Source: Pseudomonas sp. KBW05 (GTDB taxonomy: Bacteria > Pseudomonadota > Gammaproteobacteria > Pseudomonadales > Pseudomonadaceae). Taken from it: DNA of 64,000 nt. The DNA is taken from positions 1-64,000 of the forward strand of contig NZ_QAJM01000033.1 in the NCBI RefSeq assembly GCF_003852405.1. The letters are read 5' to 3'. Under the pieces are notes generated by a model. It ran no database searches. It saw only the letters and a list, made by a program, of their open reading frames with translations, and was not told where the DNA came from. Below, one piece after another: positions 53,733 through 61,137 of this stretch. Position numbers and translations under genes: made by a program. Position 1 is the stretch's first letter. Each line of letters opens with the position of its first letter.

Positions 53733-54251
53733 TCAAGGAACGATGGTCACGCCGGTAGCGGTGACATTCAGCGACTGCACGGTGCAGCTGCCCGACAGTG
53801 GCTGGTTGGCAGCCGCCAGGCTGATGGACGACGCCGTAGACGACAGGGTTACGTTGATCTGGGATGGGCCGCAGTTGGTGGCCGGGATCAGTGGTGGAGC
53901 ACCGGTGATGGTGTAGCCGACGTTGGTTGCGGTGCCGGTGGTGGTGGTGACAGGCGTCAACAGCCAAGGCAGGCCGGTAATGTTGGGCAGGTTGCACAGG
54001 GTGCTGGAGCCCGGGGAAATCGTTACGTTGGTGATATCCGCTTTACCATCGGAGCGAACAGTGCCTTGGAACACTGCTTTACAGGTCACGGCACCACCAA
54101 ATGACGACGGCGACTTCACCACGATAGTGCCGGTGGCATCCGTGGTAAACGTTTTGCCCACTGGGCTGAACGACGCCGCATTGGCCATTGAGGCCGCACC
54201 CATGCAAACAGCCAAAGCAGTGAACGATACGAGGGTTTTCAAACTTTTCAT
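53733..54251 (-). CDS. praB: PraB-like alkane-oxidation-associated protein, copy 3
   Basis: A 172-residue exported protein; signal peptide about 1-26 (MKSLKTLVSFTALAVCMGAA, ending ANA). The mature portion starts ASFSPVGKTFTTDATGTIVVK. Cysteines are in VTCKA, TLCNL, NCGPS and GSCTV. Of the four copies this reads most like P. aeruginosa PraB as I recall it, which is why the symbol is given. The protein is rich in Ser/Thr/Gly/Val and predicted all-beta. GAGGAAC lies before the ATG. It sits two genes away from alkB on the same strand. Confidence 0.78.
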   Translation of the reverse strand: MKSLKTLVSFTALAVCMGAASMANAASFSPVGKTFTTDATGTIVVKSPSSFGGAVTCKAVFQGTVRSDGKADITNVTISPGSSTLCNLPNITGLPWLLTPVTTTTGTATNVGYTITGAPPLIPATNCGPSQINVTLSSTASSISLAAANQPLSGSCTVQSLNVTATGVTIVP

Positions 54252-54386
54252 TGTTGTTCCTCACATGTTATGGCGAAGTCATTTCGCCAGGGGGTAATGG
54301 CCATGAACGAGAGGTCACGGTGAAACACAGCAGAACTTCCCTTTCCAGCCAAATCTCAATTCGATTACCGCACTAACAGCAGACGC

Positions 54387-54881
54387 TTATTCAACAACTT
54401 TGAAGTTTGGCGGCATCTTGATCGACACCGTCTTGATCTTGCAGTCTTCGCCAATCGGTACATTGCTGGCTTCCAACTTACCGGTGGCGTTATCCCAAGT
54501 ACCCTCGGCGGTGGAAGGCCCACACTTGCCGCCCAGGCCGAAGGCGTGCACGTCCACGCTGATCTTCGACATGGAACCGCTCTTGGTGTCTTTGGCGATC
54601 AACACCCACGGCAAGTTGATGGCTTCAACCCGGCTGCACTTGAGGCCGCCGTCGAATTCGACTTTGTCGACATTCACCGATGAACCATCCGCCGCGACCT
54701 TGCCAGCCACTTTGATGGTGCAGTCGGCGCTGATCAGCGCGCCCTTGGAAAAGCTGATGGGGCCCTGGGCCGTGAAGGCACTGCCGGCCGGCTCGATGCG
54801 CGCGGCCTGTGCCTGGTGATAGACGATCAGCCCCAATGCGGCCAATACGATATGGGTGGTGAACTTGGCAGGTGCTTGCAT
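54387..54881 (-). CDS. PraB/PraA-like secreted protein, copy 4
   Basis: A 164-residue exported protein with a signal peptide (about 1-27, ending AQA) and mature start ARIEPAGSAFTAQGPISFSKG. Cysteines in ADCTI, LKCSR, KCGPS and EDCKI follow the family order. It is more charged (Lys-rich) than copies 1-3 and ends KMPPNFKVVE. The start has GGAAGGA about 8 bases upstream. It is the copy nearest alkB and the most diverged, possibly the PraA-like partner. Confidence 0.8.
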   Translation of the reverse strand: MQAPAKFTTHIVLAALGLIVYHQAQAARIEPAGSAFTAQGPISFSKGALISADCTIKVAGKVAADGSSVNVDKVEFDGGLKCSRVEAINLPWVLIAKDTKSGSMSKISVDVHAFGLGGKCGPSTAEGTWDNATGKLEASNVPIGEDCKIKTVSIKMPPNFKVVE

Positions 54882-55016
54882 GGTGTACGTCCTTCCCTTG
54901 AAATTATTTTTGTTAGGGTCAAACAACTTTCTTGCAACTAAACCGGGAAACCGTGGGCGATAAAAACCTGCGCGATACACAGATCCCGAGTACGCCCACT
55001 CACGCGTTAGTTCACA

Positions 55017-56297
55017 TCAGAACGGCTTGGCACTGCCGCTGTACTTCTCCAGGTACTTCAAGCGTTGTGACGGCTGAAGATTGGTCAGGGTGATATCCCC
55101 GGCGTAGTGATTCAACACTCGATGGTCCATGCGTCGACGCCACAAGTAAGGCACATAGGCCCAGACAATCATGCTCGCGTAACCATACGGCAGTTGCGGC
55201 GACTCATCGAAGTGGCGCAGCGACTGATAACTACGCGTTGGGTTGGCATGGTGATCGGAGTGCCGTTGCAGTTGGAACAGGAAGATATTGGTGACAATCC
55301 GATTGCTGTTCCAGGAGTGCCGTGGCGAGCAACGTTCATAACGGCCATTGCGCAACTTCTGGCGTTTCAGGCCGTAGTGCTCGACGTAGTTCACCACTTC
55401 CAGCAATGAGAACCCGTAGATGCCCTGGATAATCAGGAACGGAATCACCGCCGCCCCCAGCCAGGCAATCATCGCGCCCCACAACACCACGCTGTACATC
55501 CAGGCGCTGAGCACGCCGTTCTGCCAGTGCCAGGCCGGCAAGCCGAGTTTGCGCAGGCGTTCACGCTCCAGGTTCCACGCCGAGCGGGCGCTGAACCATA
55601 CCGAGCGCGGCAGGAAGGCCCAGAAGCTCTCCCCCAGGCGCGAGCTGGCCGGGTCTTCCGGGGTGGCCACACGTACGTGATGGCCACGGTTGTGTTCGGT
55701 GTAGAAGTGCCCGTAGAACGTCGGCGCCAGGGTGACCTTGGCAAGGAACACTTCCAGGGCGTTGGGCTTGTGCCCCAGTTCATGGGCGGTGTTGATGGCG
55801 ATCCCGGTTGCCGCGCCGGTGGACATGGCCATGCCCAGGTAAGTGAACCAGCTCGGTTCGCCATGCAGTTGAGTGCGCGCGGTGATGTAACTGGCGGCCT
55901 GGGACAGCCAGCTGGAAGGGTCCAGTGTGGCAGCGGCTTGCAGCAGGCCACCCTGGATGATCCATTCAATGCCGCCGGCGGCGAGCCAACCGGTGATCAC
56001 CACTGACGAGATCACAAACAACACGCCGGTGTAGACGATCCAGCGGTAGTAGCTTTGCGTTTCCAGATGGCTGACGGCGGATTCAGGCGGGTTGCTGACG
56101 TCTTCGCCGAGCAGGCCGTCGATGAGCGGGATCAGGCCGAAAATCACCAGTACACCGACCCACCACAGTTGCTGGATACCAGTGGTAATGGCCAATGCAC
56201 CGGACAACAGAGGAGTGGCCAGCGGCATGATGCCCAACCACCACAGGTGGCGCTTGCCGTCGGTCCATACGCCAGGAGCTGCCAGAGTCTGGTTCAT
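55017..56297 (-). CDS. alkB: alkane 1-monooxygenase, integral-membrane diiron enzyme
   Basis: Hydroxylates the terminal carbon of medium- to long-chain alkanes using electrons from rubredoxin. The 426-residue protein has about six membrane spans and all four histidine clusters: HELGH (172-176), EHNRGHH (201-207), NYVEHYGL (303-310) and LQRHSDHHA (343-351). The start at 56297 follows AAGGAGCC. No rubredoxin or rubredoxin reductase gene is in the window, so electron donors come from elsewhere. An AT-rich region with TTTCAA-N8-TTGAAA lies upstream. Confidence 0.96.
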   Translation of the reverse strand: MNQTLAAPGVWTDGKRHLWWLGIMPLATPLLSGALAITTGIQQLWWVGVLVIFGLIPLIDGLLGEDVSNPPESAVSHLETQSYYRWIVYTGVLFVISSVVITGWLAAGGIEWIIQGGLLQAAATLDPSSWLSQAASYITARTQLHGEPSWFTYLGMAMSTGAATGIAINTAHELGHKPNALEVFLAKVTLAPTFYGHFYTEHNRGHHVRVATPEDPASSRLGESFWAFLPRSVWFSARSAWNLERERLRKLGLPAWHWQNGVLSAWMYSVVLWGAMIAWLGAAVIPFLIIQGIYGFSLLEVVNYVEHYGLKRQKLRNGRYERCSPRHSWNSNRIVTNIFLFQLQRHSDHHANPTRSYQSLRHFDESPQLPYGYASMIVWAYVPYLWRRRMDHRVLNHYAGDITLTNLQPSQRLKYLEKYSGSAKPF

Positions 56298-56420
56298 GAC
56301 AGGCTCCTTGGCAGGCGGGCAGAAAACAGGTCCGTGGAGCGTTGAATGCTCCCGAAAACCAACCATGCGATAAAAGACGTTTTTTTCATTTTTATTCGCT
56401 CTTAGGCATTTCAAAAATCA

Positions 56421-56440
56421 TTTCAAAATATAAATTGAAA
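56421..56440. promoter_or_regulatory. TTTCAA-N8-TTGAAA palindrome upstream of alkB
   Basis: TTTCAA (56421-56426), 8 bases, TTGAAA (56435-56440), 124 bases before alkB. A further TTTCAA half-site is at 56409-56414. It matches the palindrome before fadE exactly in fixed bases and spacing. The rest of the 56298-56591 gap is AT-rich and I see nothing else firm in it. Confidence 0.5.
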
Positions 56441-56591
56441 TATTTTTTTAAATAAATAACGCGGAATCGGTAGGTCGTCAACTACTTTTTCGAGGCCTTT
56501 TTTACGTGACCGAGCAGTCTCTTTTTCAGCCGTTTGGTCAGGTCTCTAGCGCAAGCATTTGCGACGGTCCAACCCGCAACCGAGGCCACGC

Positions 56592-57590
56592 TTATTTGTT
56601 CGCCAGGGCAAACGACGGGGGCAAAAGCGTCGCGTTTTGTGGCGCGCGCATCCGCTTGGCGACCTGCTGCACCACCTCCACCACGCGCGCGGTGGCAGTA
56701 ATCGGCAGCATGTGGCCGCGCCCTTCCACCAGTTGCAGCTTCACGCCCGGGATCTTGTCGGCCAAGGCCTGGCCGTGTTGGCGAAAGTTCAGCAGTTGGT
56801 CGCGCGAGCCATAGATCAGGCCGATGGGCAGGGTCAGTTGCGGGTAGCGCTTGACCATCCCCGGCAGGTCATCATTGAGCGTATTGACCTCGGTGGAAGC
56901 GGCATAGAAGTTACCTGGGCGCATGCCGAGCAGGCCGCCGCCACGGGTGGCGAAGTCAGCCGGGGCGGGGTCGGGGGCAAACACGCCTTTGACCACTGCG
57001 CCTTTGGTCAACAGCCCGATGGGCATCGTCAACGTGTGCGCCATCCAGCGTCGCAACCACCCAGGGCGCACCGCCAGCGACAGGAACACCCACGGCAATC
57101 TGCGCTGGGGATGGGTCAGCGGCGCCACCAGGACCAACCCGCCTACCGCCTCGGGATGATCGAGGGCCAGCGCCAGGGAAATTGCCCCGCCGAGGGAATG
57201 CCCCAGCAACAGCGGATTATCCAGATCAAGGGTCTTGATAAAGGCGGCAATTTGCCGGGCCTGGGCCGGCAGGTCGGCCGGCGTGCCCGTGTGGCGCGTG
57301 GAGTAACCCGACCCTGGGCGATCCAGGGTGATCACCCGAAACTGCTCGGCCAACTGGCCGGACAAGGCATACGTCAGGTTGCGACTGCTGCCCATCAGCC
57401 CGTGAATCATCACCAGCGGCGGGCCCTTGCCCTCTTCTACATAATGAAAGCGCTCGCCCTCGACCTCGACAAAACGCCCGTTGCTCGGTACCGCCGCTTC
57501 GATGCGCCGGGTCATCCGCGCACTGAAAGCCCATAACAAAGCACTCGCGCCGACAAACACAGCGCCAGCGGCAATCCATTCGACAGCCAT
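56592..57590 (-). CDS. alpha/beta hydrolase (esterase/lactonase, EstF1-like)
   Basis: A 332-residue alpha/beta hydrolase with an N-terminal membrane anchor (about 5-24, WIAAGAVFVGASALLWAF). The oxyanion motif HGLMGS is near 63-68, the nucleophile S132 is in GHSLGG, the acid in YGSRDQL and the histidine in GRGHMLP near the C-terminus. The start at 57590 is preferred to 57707 by the family-like anchor and a GGACC upstream. Being divergent from the BVMO gene, it matches the esterase (EstF1) described with the BVMO and ADH of P. fluorescens DSM 50106, and would hydrolyse the esters the BVMO makes. Confidence 0.87.
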   Translation of the reverse strand: MAVEWIAAGAVFVGASALLWAFSARMTRRIEAAVPSNGRFVEVEGERFHYVEEGKGPPLVMIHGLMGSSRNLTYALSGQLAEQFRVITLDRPGSGYSTRHTGTPADLPAQARQIAAFIKTLDLDNPLLLGHSLGGAISLALALDHPEAVGGLVLVAPLTHPQRRLPWVFLSLAVRPGWLRRWMAHTLTMPIGLLTKGAVVKGVFAPDPAPADFATRGGGLLGMRPGNFYAASTEVNTLNDDLPGMVKRYPQLTLPIGLIYGSRDQLLNFRQHGQALADKIPGVKLQLVEGRGHMLPITATARVVEVVQQVAKRMRAPQNATLLPPSFALANK

Positions 57591-57755
57591 AGCTCGGTCC
57601 TCTGCTTCCCTGCTGCTGACGGCCTGACCGGTATTGGTACCGACCTCAGCTACCGTTAACGCTCTGTTCCTGAACTGCGTGTGAGAGGTGCTATCCGTCA
57701 GACACATCTCATATGAGGAGCCAGTGACTAGCGTAGGCGATATTTTCAGGTAGAT

Positions 57756-57782
57756 TATTTAAAATCTTTTTTAAAATAATTA
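57756..57782. promoter_or_regulatory. AT-rich imperfect palindrome before the BVMO gene
   Basis: ATTATTT at one end and AAATAAT at the other of a 27-base AT-only-but-one block. It lies about 85-110 bases before the BVMO start in the divergent intergenic space. It does not match the TTTCAA-N8-TTGAAA pattern of fadE and alkB. It could be an operator or simply promoter DNA. Confidence 0.3.
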
Positions 57783-57865
57783 ATTCATTTTTTCTTTGCA
57801 ATGGTGTTCTATCTAAAACACACAACAAAAACAGGAGCACATGAGATGCCCATGAAGGACAGCCT

Positions 57866-59401
57866 ATGAATGCCCACGAAGATGCCATCGACATCGCCAT
57901 CATCGGTTCCGGTTTTGCCGGCCTATGCATGGCCATCAAGCTCAAGGAAGCCGGGCTCACCGACTTCTTGATTGCCGAACAGGCCGATACCCTCGGCGGC
58001 ACCTGGCGCGACAACCACTACCCCGGTTGCGCCTGCGACGTGCAATCCCATGTGTATTCGTTTTCCTTTGCGCCCAACCCGGATTGGACGCGGCAATTCG
58101 CGCCGCAAGCGGAGATCCGCGCCTACCTGGAGCAATGCGCACAGCGTTTCGAGCTGGCGCCCTATTTGTGCTTTGGCATGGGCCTCGAGCGGGCGGTATT
58201 CGATGAGCAGCAACAACGCTGGCAACTGCGCTTCAACGGCGGCCGCCAGGTCAGTGCGCGGGTGTTGGTGTCGGGCATGGGCGGCCTGTCGCGCCCGGCG
58301 TTGCCGCTGATTCCGGGGCTCGACAGCTTCAAGGGCAAGCGCTTCCACTCCCAGCAGTGGGACCACAACTACTCATTGAAAGGCAAACGCGTGGCCGTGA
58401 TCGGCACCGGCGCCAGCGCCATTCAATTCGTGCCGCAGATTGCACCGCAGGTGGCGCACCTGGACCTGTTCCAGCGCACGCCACCGTGGATCATGCCCAA
58501 GCCCGACCGGGCGATTTCCACCGCCGAACGCTGGCTGTTCAAACACCTGCCGTTCACCCAACGCCTGGTGCGTGGCGCGTTCTACTGGGCCCTGGAGGGC
58601 CGGGTCGTGGGGTTTGCCTTGCACCCACGGTTGATGAAAATGGTGCAGAAAATCGCCCAGCGCCACCTGCACAAACAGGTCGCGCGCCCTTCCCTGCGCA
58701 AAACCCTGACGCCGGACTACACCATCGGCTGCAAGCGCGTGTTGATCTCCAACGATTACTACCCGGCGCTGTCACGCAGCAACGTCGAGGTGGTGACTGA
58801 CACCGTGCTGCGTATCGAAGCCGACGGTGTGGTCACCGCCAACGGCATCAAGCACCCGGCCGATTGCCTGATCTTCGGTACCGGCTTCCAGGCCAGCGAC
58901 CCACTGCCCCGCGACTGCATCATCGGCCGCGATGGCATCGACCTGATGGACACCTGGCACGACGGCGCCCATGCCTACAAGGGCACCACGGTGCCGGGTT
59001 ATCCGAACCTGTTCCTGATCGTCGGGCCCAACACCGGCCTGGGGCATAACTCGATGATTTTGATGATCGAGGCCCAGGTCACTTACATCCTCGACGCCAT
59101 CCAGCAGATGCAGCGCCATCGCATCGCCACGGTGGAGGTCAAGCCTGCCGTGGAAGAAGCCTACAACCTGGACGTGCAGTCCAAGTTGCAGCGCACGATC
59201 TGGAACACCGGCGGCTGCCAGAGTTGGTACCTGGACCCGCGCACCGGCAAGAACACCACCCTGTGGCCCGGTTCGACCTGGCGCTTCAAGCAGGTCACCC
59301 GGCATTTTGCCCTCAAGGATTACGTGGCCCGACTGCTGCCGATCCAGCCACCCCGCCCGGTCGCCGTGCCCCACAGCGCCGCCGAAAGGAGCCTGTCATG
59401 A
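57866..59401 (+). CDS. Baeyer-Villiger monooxygenase (class B FMO, BmoF1-like)
   Basis: A 511-residue flavoprotein that inserts oxygen next to a ketone using NADPH and FAD. Two dinucleotide folds (IIGSGFAG near 13-19 and VIGTGASA near 178-185) flank the BVMO fingerprint: F155-x-G157-x3-H161-x3-W165-D166. LGGTWRDNHYPGC is the FAD-side consensus. The gene order hydrolase / BVMO - SDR, and the protein size, match the P. fluorescens DSM 50106 BVMO cluster whose BVMO acts on aliphatic ketones (recalled from literature). The AAGGACAG binding site precedes ATG 57866. It overlaps the SDR gene by 4 bases. Confidence 0.92.
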   Translation: MNAHEDAIDIAIIGSGFAGLCMAIKLKEAGLTDFLIAEQADTLGGTWRDNHYPGCACDVQSHVYSFSFAPNPDWTRQFAPQAEIRAYLEQCAQRFELAPYLCFGMGLERAVFDEQQQRWQLRFNGGRQVSARVLVSGMGGLSRPALPLIPGLDSFKGKRFHSQQWDHNYSLKGKRVAVIGTGASAIQFVPQIAPQVAHLDLFQRTPPWIMPKPDRAISTAERWLFKHLPFTQRLVRGAFYWALEGRVVGFALHPRLMKMVQKIAQRHLHKQVARPSLRKTLTPDYTIGCKRVLISNDYYPALSRSNVEVVTDTVLRIEADGVVTANGIKHPADCLIFGTGFQASDPLPRDCIIGRDGIDLMDTWHDGAHAYKGTTVPGYPNLFLIVGPNTGLGHNSMILMIEAQVTYILDAIQQMQRHRIATVEVKPAVEEAYNLDVQSKLQRTIWNTGGCQSWYLDPRTGKNTTLWPGSTWRFKQVTRHFALKDYVARLLPIQPPRPVAVPHSAAERSLS

Positions 59402-60288
59402 AGTCCTTCAACGGTCGCGTCGCGGCCATCACCGGCGCCGCTTCCGGCATGGGCCGCGCACTGGCCCTGGCCCTGGCGCGGGAAGGTTGCCACCTGGCGC
59501 TGGCCGACAAGAACGGCCCGGGGCTGTTACAGACCGTGGCGATCATCAAGGCGTCCACGCTGGCGCCGGTGACGATGACCACCCAGGTGCTCGACGTGTC
59601 CGACCGCGAGGCCGTGCAAGCCTGGGCCAGCGAGACCTTTGTGCAGCACGGCCAGGTCAACCTGATCTTCAACAATGCCGGGGTGGCGCTGTCGAGCACC
59701 GTGGAAGGCGTGGACTATGCCGACCTGGAATGGATCGTCGGCATCAATTTCTGGGGTGTGGTCCACGGCACCAAGGCGTTCCTGCCGTACTTGAAAGCCA
59801 GCGGCGACGGCCATGTGGTCAACACCTCCAGCGTGTTCGGCCTGTTTGCCCAGCCCGGCATGAGCGGCTACAACGCCACCAAGTTTGCGGTGCGCGGGTT
59901 TACCGAATCACTGCGCCAGGAACTCGACCTGCAACGCTGCGGCGTGTCCGCCACCTGCGTGCACCCGGGCGGCATTCGTACCGATATCTGCCGCAGCAGC
60001 CGCATCGACGCGAACATGACCGGCTTTCTGATCCACAGCGAACAACAAGCCCGCGCGGATTTCGAAAAGCTGTTTATCACCGACGCCGACAAGGCCGCCA
60101 AAGTGATCCTGCAAGGCGTGCGCCACAACAAGCGGCGCGTGCTGATCGGCCGTGACGCCTACTTTCTCGACCTGCTCGCCCGCTGCCTGCCGGCGGCCTA
60201 TCAAGCGCTGGTGGTACTGGCCAGCAAACGCATGGCGCCAAAACCGCGCACCCAGGTCTTGGAAACCAACGACGAGTCCCGTCTCTGA
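59398..60288 (+). CDS. SDR secondary-alcohol dehydrogenase (AdhF1-like)
   Basis: A 296-residue SDR: GAASGMG (about 16-22), NNAGVAL, S near 143 in VVNTSSVFG, and YNATK with catalytic Tyr/Lys near 156-160. The C-terminal extension (about 240-296) is longer than in classical 250-residue SDRs and fits the alcohol dehydrogenase type reported beside the P. fluorescens BVMO. The start overlaps the BVMO stop (ATGA), so the pair is translationally coupled. It would supply the ketone substrate of the BVMO by oxidising secondary alcohols. Confidence 0.9.
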   Translation: MKSFNGRVAAITGAASGMGRALALALAREGCHLALADKNGPGLLQTVAIIKASTLAPVTMTTQVLDVSDREAVQAWASETFVQHGQVNLIFNNAGVALSSTVEGVDYADLEWIVGINFWGVVHGTKAFLPYLKASGDGHVVNTSSVFGLFAQPGMSGYNATKFAVRGFTESLRQELDLQRCGVSATCVHPGGIRTDICRSSRIDANMTGFLIHSEQQARADFEKLFITDADKAAKVILQGVRHNKRRVLIGRDAYFLDLLARCLPAAYQALVVLASKRMAPKPRTQVLETNDESRL

Positions 60289-60303
60289 ACAGGAGCACCT
60301 GCC

Positions 60304-61137
60304 ATGTTGCCGATCCGTCGCGATCTCCACTTCGCCTTGCCTGCCGAACGTATCAAGGACTGGCATGAACAGGGCCCGTTCATCACGCATTTTTTCAATG
60401 CCCTGTCGCTGCTGTTTCCCCAGGGCGAACTGTTTTTCATGGACAGCGTGCGTCACTACCGCGCGAAAATCATTGATCCCGAGCTGAAAAAACAGGTCCA
60501 GGGGTTTATCGGCCAGGAAGCCATGCACAGCCGCGAACACGTGGCCTACAACGACTTGCTGCAAGCCGCCGGCCTGCCGGCACACACTCTCGACCGGCGC
60601 CTGAAGTTCATTCTCGATTGGCAGAAAAAACACTTCCCGCCGTCGTTCAACCTGGCCATCACCATAGCCCTTGAGCACTACACCGCCATGCTCGCGGAGA
60701 TCCTGCTCAGCGACCCGTCGCGCTTTGGCGACTCACTCAAGGGTTACCAGCAGATGTGGTACTGGCACGCCCTTGAAGAAACCGAGCACAAGGCCGTGGC
60801 CTTCGACGTGTGGAACCGCGTGATCAAGCCCGGGCCCAAGCGCTACCTGCTGCGCACCGGGACCATGCTCACCACCACGGTGTTCTTCTGGCTGGTGGTG
60901 TTGGATTTCCACCTGCGCCTGCTGATTGCCGACCGCAAGGCCGGTGGGCACCTGAAGGGTTTCTGGCGCATGCTCAAGTTTCTGTATGGCCCACGGGGTG
61001 TGTTCCCACGGATGTTTCGGCCCTGGCTGGATTACTTCCGGCCAGGCTTTCACCCCTGGGACCACGACAACCGCGCGCGCCTGGAGCGCATCGACAGCCT
61101 GGTCGAAGAAGTCGAACGCAGCTACCCCTCGACCTAA
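60304..61137 (+). CDS. PF10118-type putative metal-dependent hydrolase (ferritin-like)
   Basis: A 277-residue protein of the family annotated as predicted metal-dependent hydrolase (PF10118). The glutamate/histidine sites of a four-helix bundle are visible: E42 in QGELFF, E72-H75 and E78-H79 in QEAMHSREH, E124-H125 in ALEHYTAM, and E158/E159 plus E161-H162 in LEETEHKAV. This is a possible diiron site, so the hydrolase name may be wrong. A membrane-like segment lies near 184-200. It follows the SDR after 15 bases with CAGGAG before the ATG, so it belongs to the BVMO operon. Function unknown. Confidence 0.85.
   Translation: MLPIRRDLHFALPAERIKDWHEQGPFITHFFNALSLLFPQGELFFMDSVRHYRAKIIDPELKKQVQGFIGQEAMHSREHVAYNDLLQAAGLPAHTLDRRLKFILDWQKKHFPPSFNLAITIALEHYTAMLAEILLSDPSRFGDSLKGYQQMWYWHALEETEHKAVAFDVWNRVIKPGPKRYLLRTGTMLTTTVFFWLVVLDFHLRLLIADRKAGGHLKGFWRMLKFLYGPRGVFPRMFRPWLDYFRPGFHPWDHDNRARLERIDSLVEEVERSYPST

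Noticed and set aside
57708-57717. Perfect palindrome CTCATATGAG between the esterase and BVMO genes
   Set aside because: Only 10 bases and not repeated elsewhere in the locus; too short to claim as an operator.
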